Shown here piece by piece: positions 35,326-48,130 of a stretch of 64,000 bases of DNA. A model generated the notes under the pieces. That model was not told where the DNA came from. It did no database searches and saw only the letters and a list, made by a program, of their open reading frames with translations. This stretch comes from Chelonoidis abingdonii (Eukaryota > Chordata > Testudines > Testudinidae), in the NCBI RefSeq assembly GCF_003597395.2, contig NC_133769.1, forward strand, positions 177,605,173 to 177,669,172, in the 5' to 3' direction. The position numbers and the translations under genes are program-made. Within the stretch, counting starts at the first letter, position 1. Every line of letters starts with the position of its first letter.

Positions 35326-36880
35326 ACGCAAGTTGAAGCCGCATGCGTCTCCCTGGGAACCAATTATTCCCTCCTTGGATCTGGAGGTCTGGTACGCCCT
35401 ACCTCAAGATACCTGAAGGCACGGGTACTTTCCACTAGCCTGATTTTCCGCCGCCCGCACAGGAACGTTACCTTCGGTTCCGGGTCAGACAGCACCCACT
35501 GTTCAGTTTGCTGTCCTCCCCTTGGCCTGTCTACTGCCACGAGGGTCTTCACGATAAGGCATGTGCCGTCACCTCTTGCACGCCACTGCGGCAAACAGCG
35601 ATACATGTCTTCCCGAATACCTGAAGACGACTGGCTCAGTCAAGGGCGCCTCGCTACGCCCTAAGCGTCCGGTCACCGCCCAGCCTCTCAGGTAACCAAG
35701 GACCTCTGTGTGTCGCTTGGGGATGCCTCCTCGAATTGCGGAGGGCAAGTCACCTCTCAATCCGATGCAGAGACTGGACTGATTAGGAGCGACACTGGAA
35801 CTTCCTCCTTGCCCAGGCCTACTTGCCTCAAGCGCGGCTTCCCTAGCGCCTCACTTCACTCGTCCGGCTCTTGCAGACAGTCGTCTGACTCACCTCCGCA
35901 ACTTGCCTACGCCCTGCTGGCGGAGTGGTATCGCCGCATTGCACCCATTCCACCAAATACGCCAGGCCTGCGCATGCGACCACTTTCAGACGTGGCTTCA
36001 CTCGGTCTTCCGTGCGCCGACCAGGACTCCCATTGGACGTCGCCTTCTCTCGATCCCCTCCCCGGTTCTTCCCCGCTCCCTAGTCGAGTCTGTGGCTGGA
36101 CGCCGTCTCAGGTTTGTGCAGGGTGCCCTTTCATCCACACGCAACACTCTAACCCTAACGACGGATGTGATACATCCTCCGGCTGGGGGGCCCACTTAGG
36201 ATCGCTTCACCGGACCCAGGGATCCCGGTTTGTGATCTATCCAACCGAGCTCCACCTTCCTACACATCACTCGGGAAGCTAGGGCGTTCCGCTCTTTGCC
36301 TTGTCAGGAGCTGTCTCCATCGCAGCATCTTCGTCGGCAGTTGATGTATCGGTTGCTTTAGGACAACACAACGGTCATGTACTACATCAACAGGCAGGGG
36401 GGGACTCCGCTCGTCCTCCCTCATAGTGTCAAGAAGCCATTCAAACTATTGGGACTTGCTGTATAGCCTCCGAGTGGTATCTAGAGCATCCTCCTGCCAC
36501 GGAAGTCCAGAACACCCTGGCGGATCGGCTGACGCAGGTCCTTCTCTCCACGAGTGTCGATCAGATCGGACGTCATTTATACTCCATTTTCCAGAGGTGG
36601 GGGCTTTCCCCTCGTAGACTCTTACGCGTCCCGCTCGAACAGGAGATGCCAGAGTTCGCTCATTCCGCCAGGGCCTCTCTCCCATCCCGGGTTGATAAAC
36701 GGACGCCTTTCTCCTGCCTGGAGACACCGCCTACTTTATGCCTTCCCCGCCGTTTCCTCTGGTACACGGGTCTTGCTCAAGGTTCGCACGCGACAACGGC
36801 ACCAGATCATCTATAGCCCGCGGCGTGCCAGGCTAAGCCGGTACATGCCACCCTCCTGGACACTGTCATAGCCGCCTCCA
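35326..36880 (+). pseudogene. DIRS reverse transcriptase and RNase H, copy 1 (5' part missing)
   Basis: RT and RNase H make the DNA copy. Similarity starts inside RT at 'aagttgaagccgcatgcg', directly after the terminal repeat. Visible landmarks: RYLRF-type motif near 35465, DDWLSQG (the catalytic YxDD-equivalent box) near 35626, 'ctaaccctaacgacggatg' (the LTLTTD start of RNase H) near 36151, DNTTVMYYINRQGGT near 36362-36406, and NTLADRL near 36510. A terminal block VDSYASRSNRRCQS lies near 36610-36650, followed by LLYAF and VLLK motifs to about 36800. Frameshifts of one base occur every 30-100 bases. The N-terminal fingers region of RT is absent. Confidence 0.85.
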
Positions 36881-36999
36881 ATTAAACTCCGCCGCAGTGT
36901 CCCGGACTCATCACTACAGACCACGGGAGACTTTCGTCATCCGGATCTGGCGATCGCTGCCACCTCACGGCGTGGCTCCTACAATGTGGATGCTGAGAT

Positions 37000-38040
37000 T
37001 ACGCTGCTTCAGTCGCGGTGGCAAGCGGCAGTTATCCTCCATACGCAGGAAACGGCAAGCCCGCAGCAACGTATGTTGCCAAGTGCGAGGCCGCTTCACG
37101 GCCTGTGTGCATCCACGATGTTTCCCCTTACGGCGTCAATCCGACGCTATCCAGACTACCTCTGGACTTAAGCAGGACGGCTGGCGATTCCTCTCTTAAG
37201 TGCACTGGCAGGCAATATCCGCCTTCCATCATGGAGACGCATTGGCTGCGCGGGTTCTCTCACCCGCTAGTACTCTCGCTTCCTGAATGTGGTCTGGACC
37301 GTACTTTCCCACCCTCGTCACACGCAGCCCCCTCCTGGGACGTCAACTTGGTCTTGAACAGACTTTATGTTGCCCGCCTATGAACCTATGGAGTCACGCC
37401 CACTATTCTCTATCCTATCGATGGAAAGGCGGTCTTTCTGGTGCCATTCACCCGCGCGTCGGTCTCGGAGATCAGGCCCTCACTGTCGATCCCCGTACAC
37501 CGTCTTTCATAAACGAAAAGCTGCAACTGCGACCTATCCTGCATTCCTCCCCTAAGGTGGTGTCTGCCTCCACGTTTGCCAGGACATCTTCTCCCTGTTT
37601 TCTTCCCGAAGCCGCATGCTTCGGAGGAGAGCAGCAGCTACAAACACCCTGGATTGTGCGCAGAGCAGCTGGCTTTGCTATGTGTGGAAAACCAGCCCGT
37701 TCGAAGGTCTCCGCAGCTCTTCTGTCGCCGGTGCAAGAGCGAATGAAAGTCTGTCAGTCTTCTCCCAAAGGATTCCTCCTGGTCTAGGGCCTGTATCCGC
37801 ATCGTTGCTACGAGCAAGCTCAGGTTGCCCTCGGGTCACTTACGGACGCCATTCCAGTCGAGGGGCGTCAAGCTTCCTCATAGCACTACTTGGAACTGCC
37901 CCCATCCAGGAGATTTGCCGAGCTGGACTGGTTCATTCGGCTCACACTTTCGCTCGCACTACTGCCGTTGGTCCAGCAGTCTCGGGACGACGCGGCCTTG
38001 GGCGGCCGTATCCAGACGCCGGTCTCACTCGACCCCTCGC
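37000..38040 (+). pseudogene. DIRS tyrosine recombinase
   Basis: This enzyme family (lambda-integrase fold) integrates the circular DIRS DNA. In shifting frames: a basic SAM-like N-terminal region with 'AATYVAKCEAASRP' (near 37055-37100), 'GDALAARFSHPLV' type sequence near 37230-37270, 'GLDRTFPPSSHAAPSWDVNLVLNRL' near 37293-37367, a 'FTRASVSEIRPSLSIPYTVFH' type block around 37445-37510 (region of the first catalytic Arg), and 'PSGHLRTPFQSRGVKLPHSTTWN' near 37825-37890 ahead of HTFARTTAV near 37945, the C-terminal His/Tyr region. I could not place the catalytic Tyr with certainty because of frameshifts. It is the only recombinase in the complex: the second RT copy is not followed by one. Confidence 0.75.
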
Positions 38041-38064
38041 CTATTGGTAAGGCTTGGGATTTCA

Positions 38065-38200
38065 CCTAACATGGATGCATATGAGCATTCCACTCGAAGA
38101 AGAAGAACAGTTTAGGTTACTTACCCTGTAAACTGTTTTCTTCGAGCATGTGTTGCTCATATCCATTCCAAACCCACCCTTTCCCTCCCACTGTCGAGTA
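38065..38200. repeat. Head-to-head junction of type B DIRS termini
   Basis: 'ggatgcatatgagcattcc' with 'gaagaacagttta' reads into 'ggttacttaccctg', and from there into 'taaactgttttcttcgagca' and 'gttgctcatatccattcc'. The two flanks are reverse complements, so a right end and a left end meet with only about 14 unpaired bases between them. This geometry is expected where the ends of a circular DIRS molecule are joined, or where two elements abut. Confidence 0.85.
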
Positions 38201-38241
38201 GCCGGCAGGAAGGAAACTGAGGGTGGCCGGGTCGGCTGGGC

Positions 38242-38266
38242 NNNNNNNNNNNNNNNNNNNNNNNNN
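38242..38266. other. Assembly gap of 25 N
   Basis: It lies inside the left type B terminal repeat, between 'gggtcggctgggc' and 'acccacgccgccgc'. The type A repeat has 'gccccctggagtggcgccac' at the matching place, so the missing bases are probably GC-rich terminal-repeat sequence. The true gap size is unknown. Confidence 1.
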
Positions 38267-38529
38267 ACCCACGCCGCCGCTTTAAATAGCCGCAGCCGAC
38301 CCTGGCCACCCTATCAGTTCCTTCTTACCGCCCATGTCGGTCGTTGGAACAGTGTGAGCCTGCAGTTGCCTGACCTCCACATCTTCCTAGCTACTCGCTT
38401 ATTCCGTCTTTGTTAGTTAATCGTTTTTGTTTACATTAGTTTATTAAGTAGAGTTGAGTAAAAATCAGTTAGGTAGTTGTTGTTAGTTTTGGCGCGCGTC
38501 GGGGAGTTTCCCCACCCCCCCCAGTACCG

Positions 38530-41340
38530 AAGCCATGCCCTGGCCGCCGGATTCTGCAATGTTAACGCCTGTATCGGCCAGAATGCCGACAGAGAGAATC
38601 CCACGACTCCTGCCTGAAATGCCTGGGAGAGGTCGCCACTTAACGTCAAGTGCCCCATCTAGAGCATCTCAAGCCGCGTACCACAAATAGGAGCGTGAAC
38701 TAGACCAGCACAGCTTCCTCATGGAGGCGGCGTTGACACCGGCACCGAGTACAGCAGCAACGGATGTGGAACGCCCCCTCCTCTCCCTGGGCAGTCCCGT
38801 CACATCACACCGCTCGACCGGTAAGGCTCCATCGGAGCGCGACCGAACGGGCGAACTCGCGCCCCCCTCCGAGGTCTGATGTCGGCCATAAGCTTCGAAC
38901 GGACCCTTTCGCAGCCGCCCCTGAAGGCAAGACGCGCCTATGGCGACCGCCCGGATCACCACACCCGGTGTTGCGGGCGCCACCAGATCCCGTGCCCCCG
39001 TTGACTCCAGGCCTCCGCGCGGGCCGTGGAAGTCGTGCGCCGAAAGCTCCCCGCTCCGCGCAGTCGAGCTGGCGTGCCTTCCACACCGACGACATTTTCG
39101 TGCAGGCACAGACCTGATGCCATCACGGACGGCACTCACTAGTACCCTCCATTTTGAATGTGTTACCGCCAGTTCGTTTGACCCTCCCAAGGTGCAAACC
39201 GCCTTTTTCTCCTTGGAACTCTTTTAGCCCTCCACCACTTGCATCTTCGGTCAATCGCTCCCAGATCTCGGGTTCTCCTCGCCCGCCTCCTTTCATCTCA
39301 CGGCAACCGCTATGGGTCGCGGGCACCGTTACCGCAGCACCCTCGGCTCCGGTTCACTGGCAGCCGTTCACTTGGCACCGCTCCGAGTCGTCGAGCACCG
39401 TTTTTCACCGCTCGGCACCTGCTCCGAGTCGCGGCAACCGCTCCCATCGTGCGCCGCTCGCCTCGGAACCCCACCGCCGCTCCCTCGGCCGCCAGCGCCC
39501 CAGTGCGCCAGGGTCTACACCCGCTCCCCATCACCGCTATGCGCCCGGCATCCGGTCGAGCTCCCGGCACCGCATCGCAGGCCGCATTCTCCCAGAGCAG
39601 CATCTCGCCGTCGAGGCTCGAGGTCAAACCGGTCAACCTCCCGGCACCAAGCCTGGGCGGAGTCCCGGTCCGGCTCCAGGTACCGCACGCGGTCCCAAGA
39701 ACTCGGTCGCGCCAAGTCCCATTGGCACGTCAGTGCCCCACCTTCGCGGACGCGCCTCCGTGCCCGTCCGGTCAGAGTCTGTCTTCTGTCCAGGGAAGGT
39801 AGCAGTAATAGCCTGGGACCGAGACGCACTTTCCCGCTTGGGGACTCTTCCACGACAGATCGCTCCCACAATCACCCGCGCAATAGCAAGCAATGGGCAT
39901 GTGGTTTTTTTTTTATTTATGGACAACCCTGGCCCTTACCATCAGGCCAGGGGTGCTCCCCGGGGTATCGGCCCCTCTACCTGCCATCCACAGCGATCTG
40001 GGCACATGAGGCTACCATATCCCGTCCTCCGCCGGAAGACACGGAGGACTCATACATAATACATCCATCCTCTGCACTCCCCGGGAGTCTTTACTACAGG
40101 ACCCATCAGGGAACGAAGCCCTGCTGAAAGTCCTCTTGTCCCGGGCCGTATCCTTCTCCTCTTTCCAACCGAATGAGCACGGTGAGATACCTCGTCCTCA
40201 GGAGCCCCCGGCCGAGTTGCGACTGCAGAGAGAAAGACCACCAGGGACGCGAGACTCCTTCGCCGAAAAAGGTGGCCGCTTAACATAAGACCTCCCGGAT
40301 GGAGGAAGTGGCGGAGGTTGACGACCCGGGTTGTCACTATTCTGGCTGCGACTTGCCCCGACGGCCATAGCACCTTGCCCATTCAAATAAAAACTTAGTA
40401 CAAGCCACTACCGGATACCTTGCTGGCAGTCTCCATGCATCATCCCACCGACAGCAAAAGGTGTTGGAGCGGAGATATTATGGTGCCCATCACAAGGGTT
40501 ATGAGACACCTATATGCTGCACCCACCCCCCCTCGTTAGTTGTCCAATTCAGTTAAGAGGGAGGAAGAGCCATCGGCCAGGCAGGCAGCCTTGGCACCAA
40601 ATCAAAAAGAGGCTAAGGCGCATGACTTCTAGGCCTGTGAAGGTCTATTCGAGTGCCAAGCTTACAGCTCCGAGTCGCCAATCAGCAGGCCCTCTTATGG
40701 TCCATACGGCATTTAACAACCGGTCAGAGGTTAGGCTTTACAGAAGTTGCTGCCCCCGGACTCACGCCAGGAGTTCCGCAGCCTTTGAGAGGAGGGGCCA
40801 AGGAAGATCGCAGGACCTTCCTCCAAGCTGCCGCTGGACGCGGCCGCCTCGGCTGCTAGGACTGGTAGCTCCTTCCGAGAATTACGCTGAGACGGATTTA
40901 CCTGGCGCAGTCCTCCACCTTAGCCCCCTCAGTAGCTGCCCAGACCACATTGCAGGACTTACCCTGCATTTGAGGGTCGGGGTTTGTTTTTCAAACAGAC
41001 CCTCGACCTGTCAAAGCGCTGAAAGCGGCAAGCTCACTCTAACAGTTCGTCGGGATGCCACCACCCCCGGTGGCTCCAACGAGACCCTTTACGCCCCTCC
41101 AGCCTAACCCGCCCTACTTCCCGCCCTCGAAACACGGGCAGACTTCACCAGGAGCCCGGAGGTCGTGAGAGGCGGAAAACGCCAGTCTGGCTCTCAGGGC
41201 GGCCCTAGGTTCAAGTGCCCCTTCAAAGCCACTCAGGGCCAAAAGCAGCCTTCCATAGCAGTGACGCCCCGATGGGGGACGGGACCCCGTACCAGACTCT
41301 CTTCAGGATCCCTTTTCTCTTCCTTTCTCCAACAGCCTTT
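38530..41340 (+). pseudogene. DIRS gag-like protein (LAP2-alpha-type domain), frameshifted
   Basis: DIRS gag packages the RNA. Three parts can be seen. First, a Cys-rich motif CLKCLGE near 38611-38631, with a further Cys-containing stretch after it. Second, a Ser/Arg/Pro-rich region of about 500 bases (39240-39780) with many 'cggcaccg' and 'ctccgagtcg' phrases; the frame with SRSGSRYRTRSQ near 39665 looks most natural. Third, a C-terminal domain with ERRYYGAHHKGYETP near 40470-40510, KVYSSA near 40640 and LQLRVANQQALL near 40660. The third block resembles the LAP2-alpha domain of TMPO, which is known to derive from a DIRS gag. Three overlapping long frames at 39154-40127 result from GC-rich codons. 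Frameshifts prevent a continuous translation. Confidence 0.7.
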
Positions 41341-41349
41341 TTTTTAATC

Positions 41350-42935
41350 CCCACCTCCTTTACGCTGGTCCAGCGTGGTCGCAGATTACTTCCGATCACG
41401 TGGGTGCCTGCCGCACATTAAAGCATGGATCTCACCACCTCCAGTTTGCTTCACCCCGCCTTATCCGCCCCCGCTTCCGGGTCTCTCTTCAGGGACCCCC
41501 CTGTGCCACGAGCCAATATCACTCTGGCACGAGTACAATCTTTTCCTCGCTCAGGAGCCGATAGAGAAATACTCCGCTGCCCCCAAAAGGGGGAAGGGTG
41601 TATTACTCCCGCTATTTTCTCATCCCCAATCCATAGCGAGGCCTGCCGACAGATGTCTAGATCTGCGGGGGACTACAGGTTCGGCATTTCTCGCAAGTTG
41701 AAGTCCGCATGCGTCTCCCTGGGAACCAATTATTCCCATCCTTGGATCTGGAGCTGTACGCCGGCTCACTCAATACTGAAGGACGGGTACTTCCACTATG
41801 CTCTATTTTCCCCGCCCGACAGGAACGTTACCTTCGGTTCACGGGTCAGACAGCACCCGACTTTCAGTTTTGCTGTCCTCGCCCTTTGGCCTGTCTACTG
41901 CCCGAGGGTCTTCAACGTATAAGGCATGGCCGTCATTTGCCACGAGCGCACTGCGCAAACAGCAGAATACATGTCTTCCCGATAGCTGGACGACTGGCTC
42001 AGTCAAGGTGCGCCTCGCTTACGCCCTTACGTCCGTCAGCACGCCCCCAAGCTTCATCTCCAGGTAACCAAGACCTCTTGTGTCCGCTGGGGATCCTCCT
42101 CAATATGCGGGAGGAAGTCCCTCTCAATCCGAATGCAGAGACTGGACTATAGGAGCGACACTGGAACTTCCTCCTTGCCCAGAGCCTACTTGCCCTCAAG
42201 CGCGCTTCCCTACGCGCTCACTTCACTCGTCCGGCCTCTTGCAAGCAGATCGTCTGACCTCACTCCCGCACTTGCCTCGCCCTAGCTCGTGGAGTGGTAT
42301 GGCCCATTGCACCCATTCACCAAATACGCCAGGCTGCGCATGCGACACTTTCAGACGTGGCTTCACTCGGTCTTCCGTCGCCGACCTATGGGACATCCCA
42401 CTGGACGTCTGCCTTCTCTGATCCCTCCCGGTTCTTACCCCGCGCTCCCTGACTCGATTCTCTGCTGACGCCGTCTCAGGTTTGTGCGCAGCGGATGCCC
42501 TTTCATTCCACACGCAACATCTCTAACCCTAACGCACGGATGTAGATCTCCCTCGGCTGGGGGGCCCACTATCAGGATCGCTTCACCGGACCCAGGGGCC
42601 GTTTGTGATCTATCCAATCAGAGGCTCCACCTTCACTGCAACATCACTACGGGAAGCTTAGGGCCGTCCGCTTTTGCCTTGCAGGAGCGTCTCTCCAGCA
42701 GGCAATCTTCGTCGCAGTTGGATATCGGTCTTTAAGGCAAACACAACGGTCCAGTGTTACTACATCAACAGGCAGGGGGGGACTCGCTCGTCCCTCCCTC
42801 ATAGTCGTCAAGAAGCCATGTCAAACCTATTGGAACTTCTGTATAGCCCTCCGAGTGGTATCTAGTAGCATCCTCACTGCCACGTGAGTCCAGCACACAC
42901 CCTTGGCGGATCGGCTGACGAGGTCCCTCTCCATC
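41350..42935 (+). pseudogene. DIRS reverse transcriptase and RNase H, copy 2 (3' part missing)
   Basis: It begins with the RT N-terminal region absent from copy 1: LAQEPIEK near 41549, 'KGKGV' near 41590 and an LDLRG-type block near 41660. From 41700 on it repeats copy 1: RYLRFTGQTAPDFQF near 41829-41870, LDDWLSQG near 41986, LTLTHGCRS near 42526, an interrupted NTTV-YYINRQGGTRS near 42740-42790, and ADRL near 42908. It stops there and joins the inverted type A terminal repeat, so the RT C-terminal end and the recombinase are missing. Relative to copy 1, differences are mostly one-base gains or losses, with few substitutions. Confidence 0.85.
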
Positions 42936-42944
42936 TGCCCGAGT

Positions 42945-43078
42945 GCGGCGCCACTCCAGGGGGCGCCCAGCTGACCCACCGAGTGTTGCTAGGGTAAAAA
43001 GTTTCTCCGACGGCTGTGCACGCGGCGCGCACACACCTAAATGGAATGCATATGAGCAACCTCTCGAAGAAGAACAAA
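42945..43078 (-). repeat. DIRS outer terminal repeat, right (type A, inverted)
   Basis: 'ggcgccactccagggggcgc', 'tgttgctagggtaaaaagtt' and 'atatgagcaacctctcgaag' are the reverse complement of the left repeat at 35163-35297. There is no obvious target duplication outside the pair, as expected for tyrosine-recombinase integration. Confidence 0.85.
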
Positions 43079-43319
43079 GCTTTCACACCAACAATAACTA
43101 AGAAGGTGGGAAGGAACAGAAATGACGTTCTTCCTCCTACTCCCATGCTCCTGAAAACCTCTGGAGAAAACTTAAGGGACATGTGGATTTACTGCACTAT
43201 AAGTTCATTCACTGTAAGTAGCTCTTTCTCCTCTCCAACTGACTCCTGTGTCTATAAAACCAGGCCACCTCCTCTCTGCCCATAATTTAGTTAATTTCTC
43301 CAAGGAAAAAAAATGCTAT

Positions 43320-44090
43320 CTAGCAAGTAGTGTTGAGCTCCTTTCACTCTCCCTCCCCACAACCATTTCCTGCTCACCTTTTCACCTTGCTCTGAATCTG
43401 ACCTGATTCTCTCCCAGTTTCTCTCATTCTATTTATTATCTCTCCATCCTCATGCAACTCCTGTCCTTAGGGTACTTTCTCTGGTATTGATAAACCTCAA
43501 TGCCATTTGTCTCTCCAGCTACTGCCCAGTCTTTTTTACCCCTTTCGCCTCCTTAAATACAGTATTTCCACTGGCTTCTCTCTCTCTCTCTCTCTCTGCA
43601 AGACCTCCTGGCAGCCTATTTTGTCTTATTTATACTGAAACTGCTTTTATAAAGACACCAATGACCTACTCCTAGCCAAGTCTAAGAATCCCTTCTCTGT
43701 TCTCATTTTCTATTCACCAGCCACTATGACAGTCAATCACTCCCATTCTCCTCCTCAACTCACTCATTCTTGGGCTTTCCTGACTCTGTCCTGTCCTAGT
43801 TCTACTCCTACTGCTCCAACTGCACCTTCATCCCTCCTCCTCTTCCCTCTGGCACTGTCTCTCAGGATTCTGCGCCCTCATCTTTTCCTGCTGGGTAATC
43901 TCATCTGCTTTCATGGTTTCAGCTACTGTATCCATGTTGAAGTTTCCCAAGTGTCCTCCCTGACTTTTCCCCTTCCATCCACTCCTGGATTTCAGAGATC
44001 TCATCTTGGATGCCCTCAACCAGCTAAATTTACATGGTGAAAACTGAACTCCTCAGCTTTCCTCCTAAGCTCCCACCTGTCCCTCAGGGA
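43320..44090 (+). pseudogene. L2-like LINE fragment
   Basis: C/T-rich strand with degenerate RT vocabulary: 'ccaatgacctactcctagccaa' near 43659 (compare NDLLLAKS, the block before the first catalytic Asp), then 'ttcttgggctttcctgactctgtcctgtcctagttct' near 43768 (compare SLGFxDSVLSWFS). Stops and frameshifts occur throughout. It resembles 8560-9230. A (TC)n run lies at about 43579-43599. Confidence 0.5.
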
Positions 44091-45478
44091 TATTAATTAA
44101 AAAATTGATATATTTGGCACAACAAACATGTCAAAATCTACAACTGGCAGAAAATATGTTTTCTGTTTGGACACAATATGCTTAAAATTATTTCTCCTTC
44201 ACAAACAGACTTAACCCTAACCTAAAAGCTTCAATTTTGGTGTTTAGCATATTGCTTAAACATTGTTAAGTGATTATTAGGTCAGAAACAGAATACTTTT
44301 TACACGATTTACCTTTATGTATGCTTATTATCCTGAAGGATCCCAAAGCACCTCACAAACTTAATCTGATACACAAATATAGACTGTGATCCCTTCACCC
44401 ACCACGGAAATGCAGCCATCTTTGTAGCAGAACATGACAACTGCTTAGCCATAGCAATAATACACAAGAGGTTAGCGCACAGAGTGAAAAATCTAACAGC
44501 CAACTGAAACTGCAAGGGGCAAAATGTAATTATTCTATATTGCAACCTGTTTTGGGGTACTGAAACTGCTAAAGACTAGCACATGCCAAACAAAGATTTA
44601 ATAAACTGATAATTTTTCTTTGCTCCCCCATCCTCTGAAAGATACTTGGAACCAAATACTGCCCTCAAATGCACCTAGCATCAATGAGAGCTAATTAGAG
44701 CATACACTTTGACCTTTGGTAAAGTATGCAGAAATGGCTCAGAGCTCAGGAGCGGCAGTATTTACTTTTGCGATGAGACATTACACTTATACAGAGAAGA
44801 AGTTAAGTTAAGTGACTACTTGACCCCTGCGCAAAAAGCAGTTATTTAAAAAGAGCATAAGAGACAAATATTTAACTCTTCCCTGTAGCAACACTATGAG
44901 GGGGAAAATATTTTTAAAAACCCTCATGTCTTTAAAATCCATGTAATTGATCTGCAACCATAAGCACTAACATCCAGTTGCCATATCTATGGTCATAGCA
45001 GGGAATCATTACAAGGGAGAGTTAAGTTTATTTGGGTGTCATACCTTAACATGTTTGCATTTTTTTAACTGGGTATATAATGATTATTTTATAGCCTTAA
45101 ATTGCTGATATACACTCTCAACCTTAACTCTATAACACACAATTTTGTGCCTGCGAATCTTTAATAATGTTTTTACATTTCATTTGCCTCCAATATGTCT
45201 ATGATTTATCTCTTACTTTTTTAAACAGTCACAGCCTCCTCCATTTCTGATTGCTACTATCTACCCTTGTAACTCTGAGAGCTCCCCCTATCTCACACTT
45301 GTCTCGTGTTCATAATTTCATACTTCCACTATTTGTGCTCATTCCATTATTTCCTAATCTCTCAGGTTATGTGGGGTGTTTATGTACCGAAAGAAATGAA
45401 AAGTTAATTGTTTTTAAGAACACCTTATTTTTAAAAATAAAAATCTATTGCTGACTTGTTTTAAGTTAAAAAAATTCA

Positions 45479-47525
<2,047 letters not shown>

Positions 47526-47649
47526 CTACAGTAAAAATAAAATTAATTACAAATATTTGTTATGATTTACATGGTAAGTCTAGAAATAACAGATGTGAAG
47601 TGTTAATTTTGTAAGCCATTTCCAGAAAGTAATTCCCATTTTCACAATA

Positions 47650-48130
47650 GTGCTGGCCCTAATTTAAGGATTTTCCAAACGCAAAGTCCATTTTTGAATT
47701 GACAACTCTATAAAGCCAGTGAAGTAAATCCATGCCTCCTCTCTTTAGCAATTCTGATTAAATATTATCAAGATCTGGTGCTTTATCATTTCGTAACTGT
47801 TTGACTGCAAGCATCACTTCCTCTAATGTCACCGGTCTGTGTTCTGCGTGGTACATTTTTGGATTAAGTTGTAGTTTACATCTTGGTGGGGATCTGTTCA
47901 CTAATTCACAAAAATGCTCATACTAAAACTTAAATTGTGCATCAATAACCTGGCAGTATTCCCCATTTTTGTCCTTATCTGGTGGAAGCTGCGAGTTAAG
48001 GACTTGCTCTGGAACAGGGTTTGAAATTATGCCAGGAGTGGCCCTTGTATCAGGGATATGCTTTTTGCTGTCCCCATGAAATACCCCCAAATTTGGCCTT
48101 GAAAAACTAAAATTCACACATGCTTCGAAA
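47650..48130 (-). pseudogene. Non-LTR retrotransposon fragment between endonuclease and RT
   Basis: The minus strand reads EHFCELVNRSPPRCKLQLNP (near 47910-47860), VTLEEVMLAVKQLRNDKAPD (near 47840-47780) and SELLKRGGMDLLHWL (near 47755-47710). This is the linker ahead of the RT domain in RTE/Dong-R4-like LINEs ('W.EHF.ELLNR' then 'EV..AI..LK..KAPG.D'). It may be from the same family as 7550-8260. Frames are broken and no catalytic RT motif remains. Confidence 0.7.

Larger units (their letters stand above)
35141..43078 (+). mobile_element. DIRS-type tyrosine-recombinase retrotransposon complex
   Basis: DIRS elements copy through RNA, form a circular DNA and integrate with a tyrosine recombinase, leaving no target duplication. 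The order here is: outer terminal repeat (35141-35325), RT/RNase H (35326-36880), recombinase (37000-38040), a second terminal-repeat type head to head (38065-38200), a 25-N gap, gag (38530-41340), RT/RNase H again (41350-42935), then the outer terminal repeat inverted (42945-43078). The part at 41700-42930 repeats 35330-36560. All genes read on the plus strand, opposite to DCAF6. Many one-base frameshifts occur, so no protein is intact as written. GC content is far above the neighbouring intron. Confidence 0.88.

Noticed and set aside
39154..40127. Frames of 301, 187 and 271 codons in three plus-strand frames
   Set aside because: GC-rich DIRS gag DNA opens all frames. Only the 271-codon frame with SRSGSRYRTRSQ looks natural, so they are covered by the gag entry and not listed separately.
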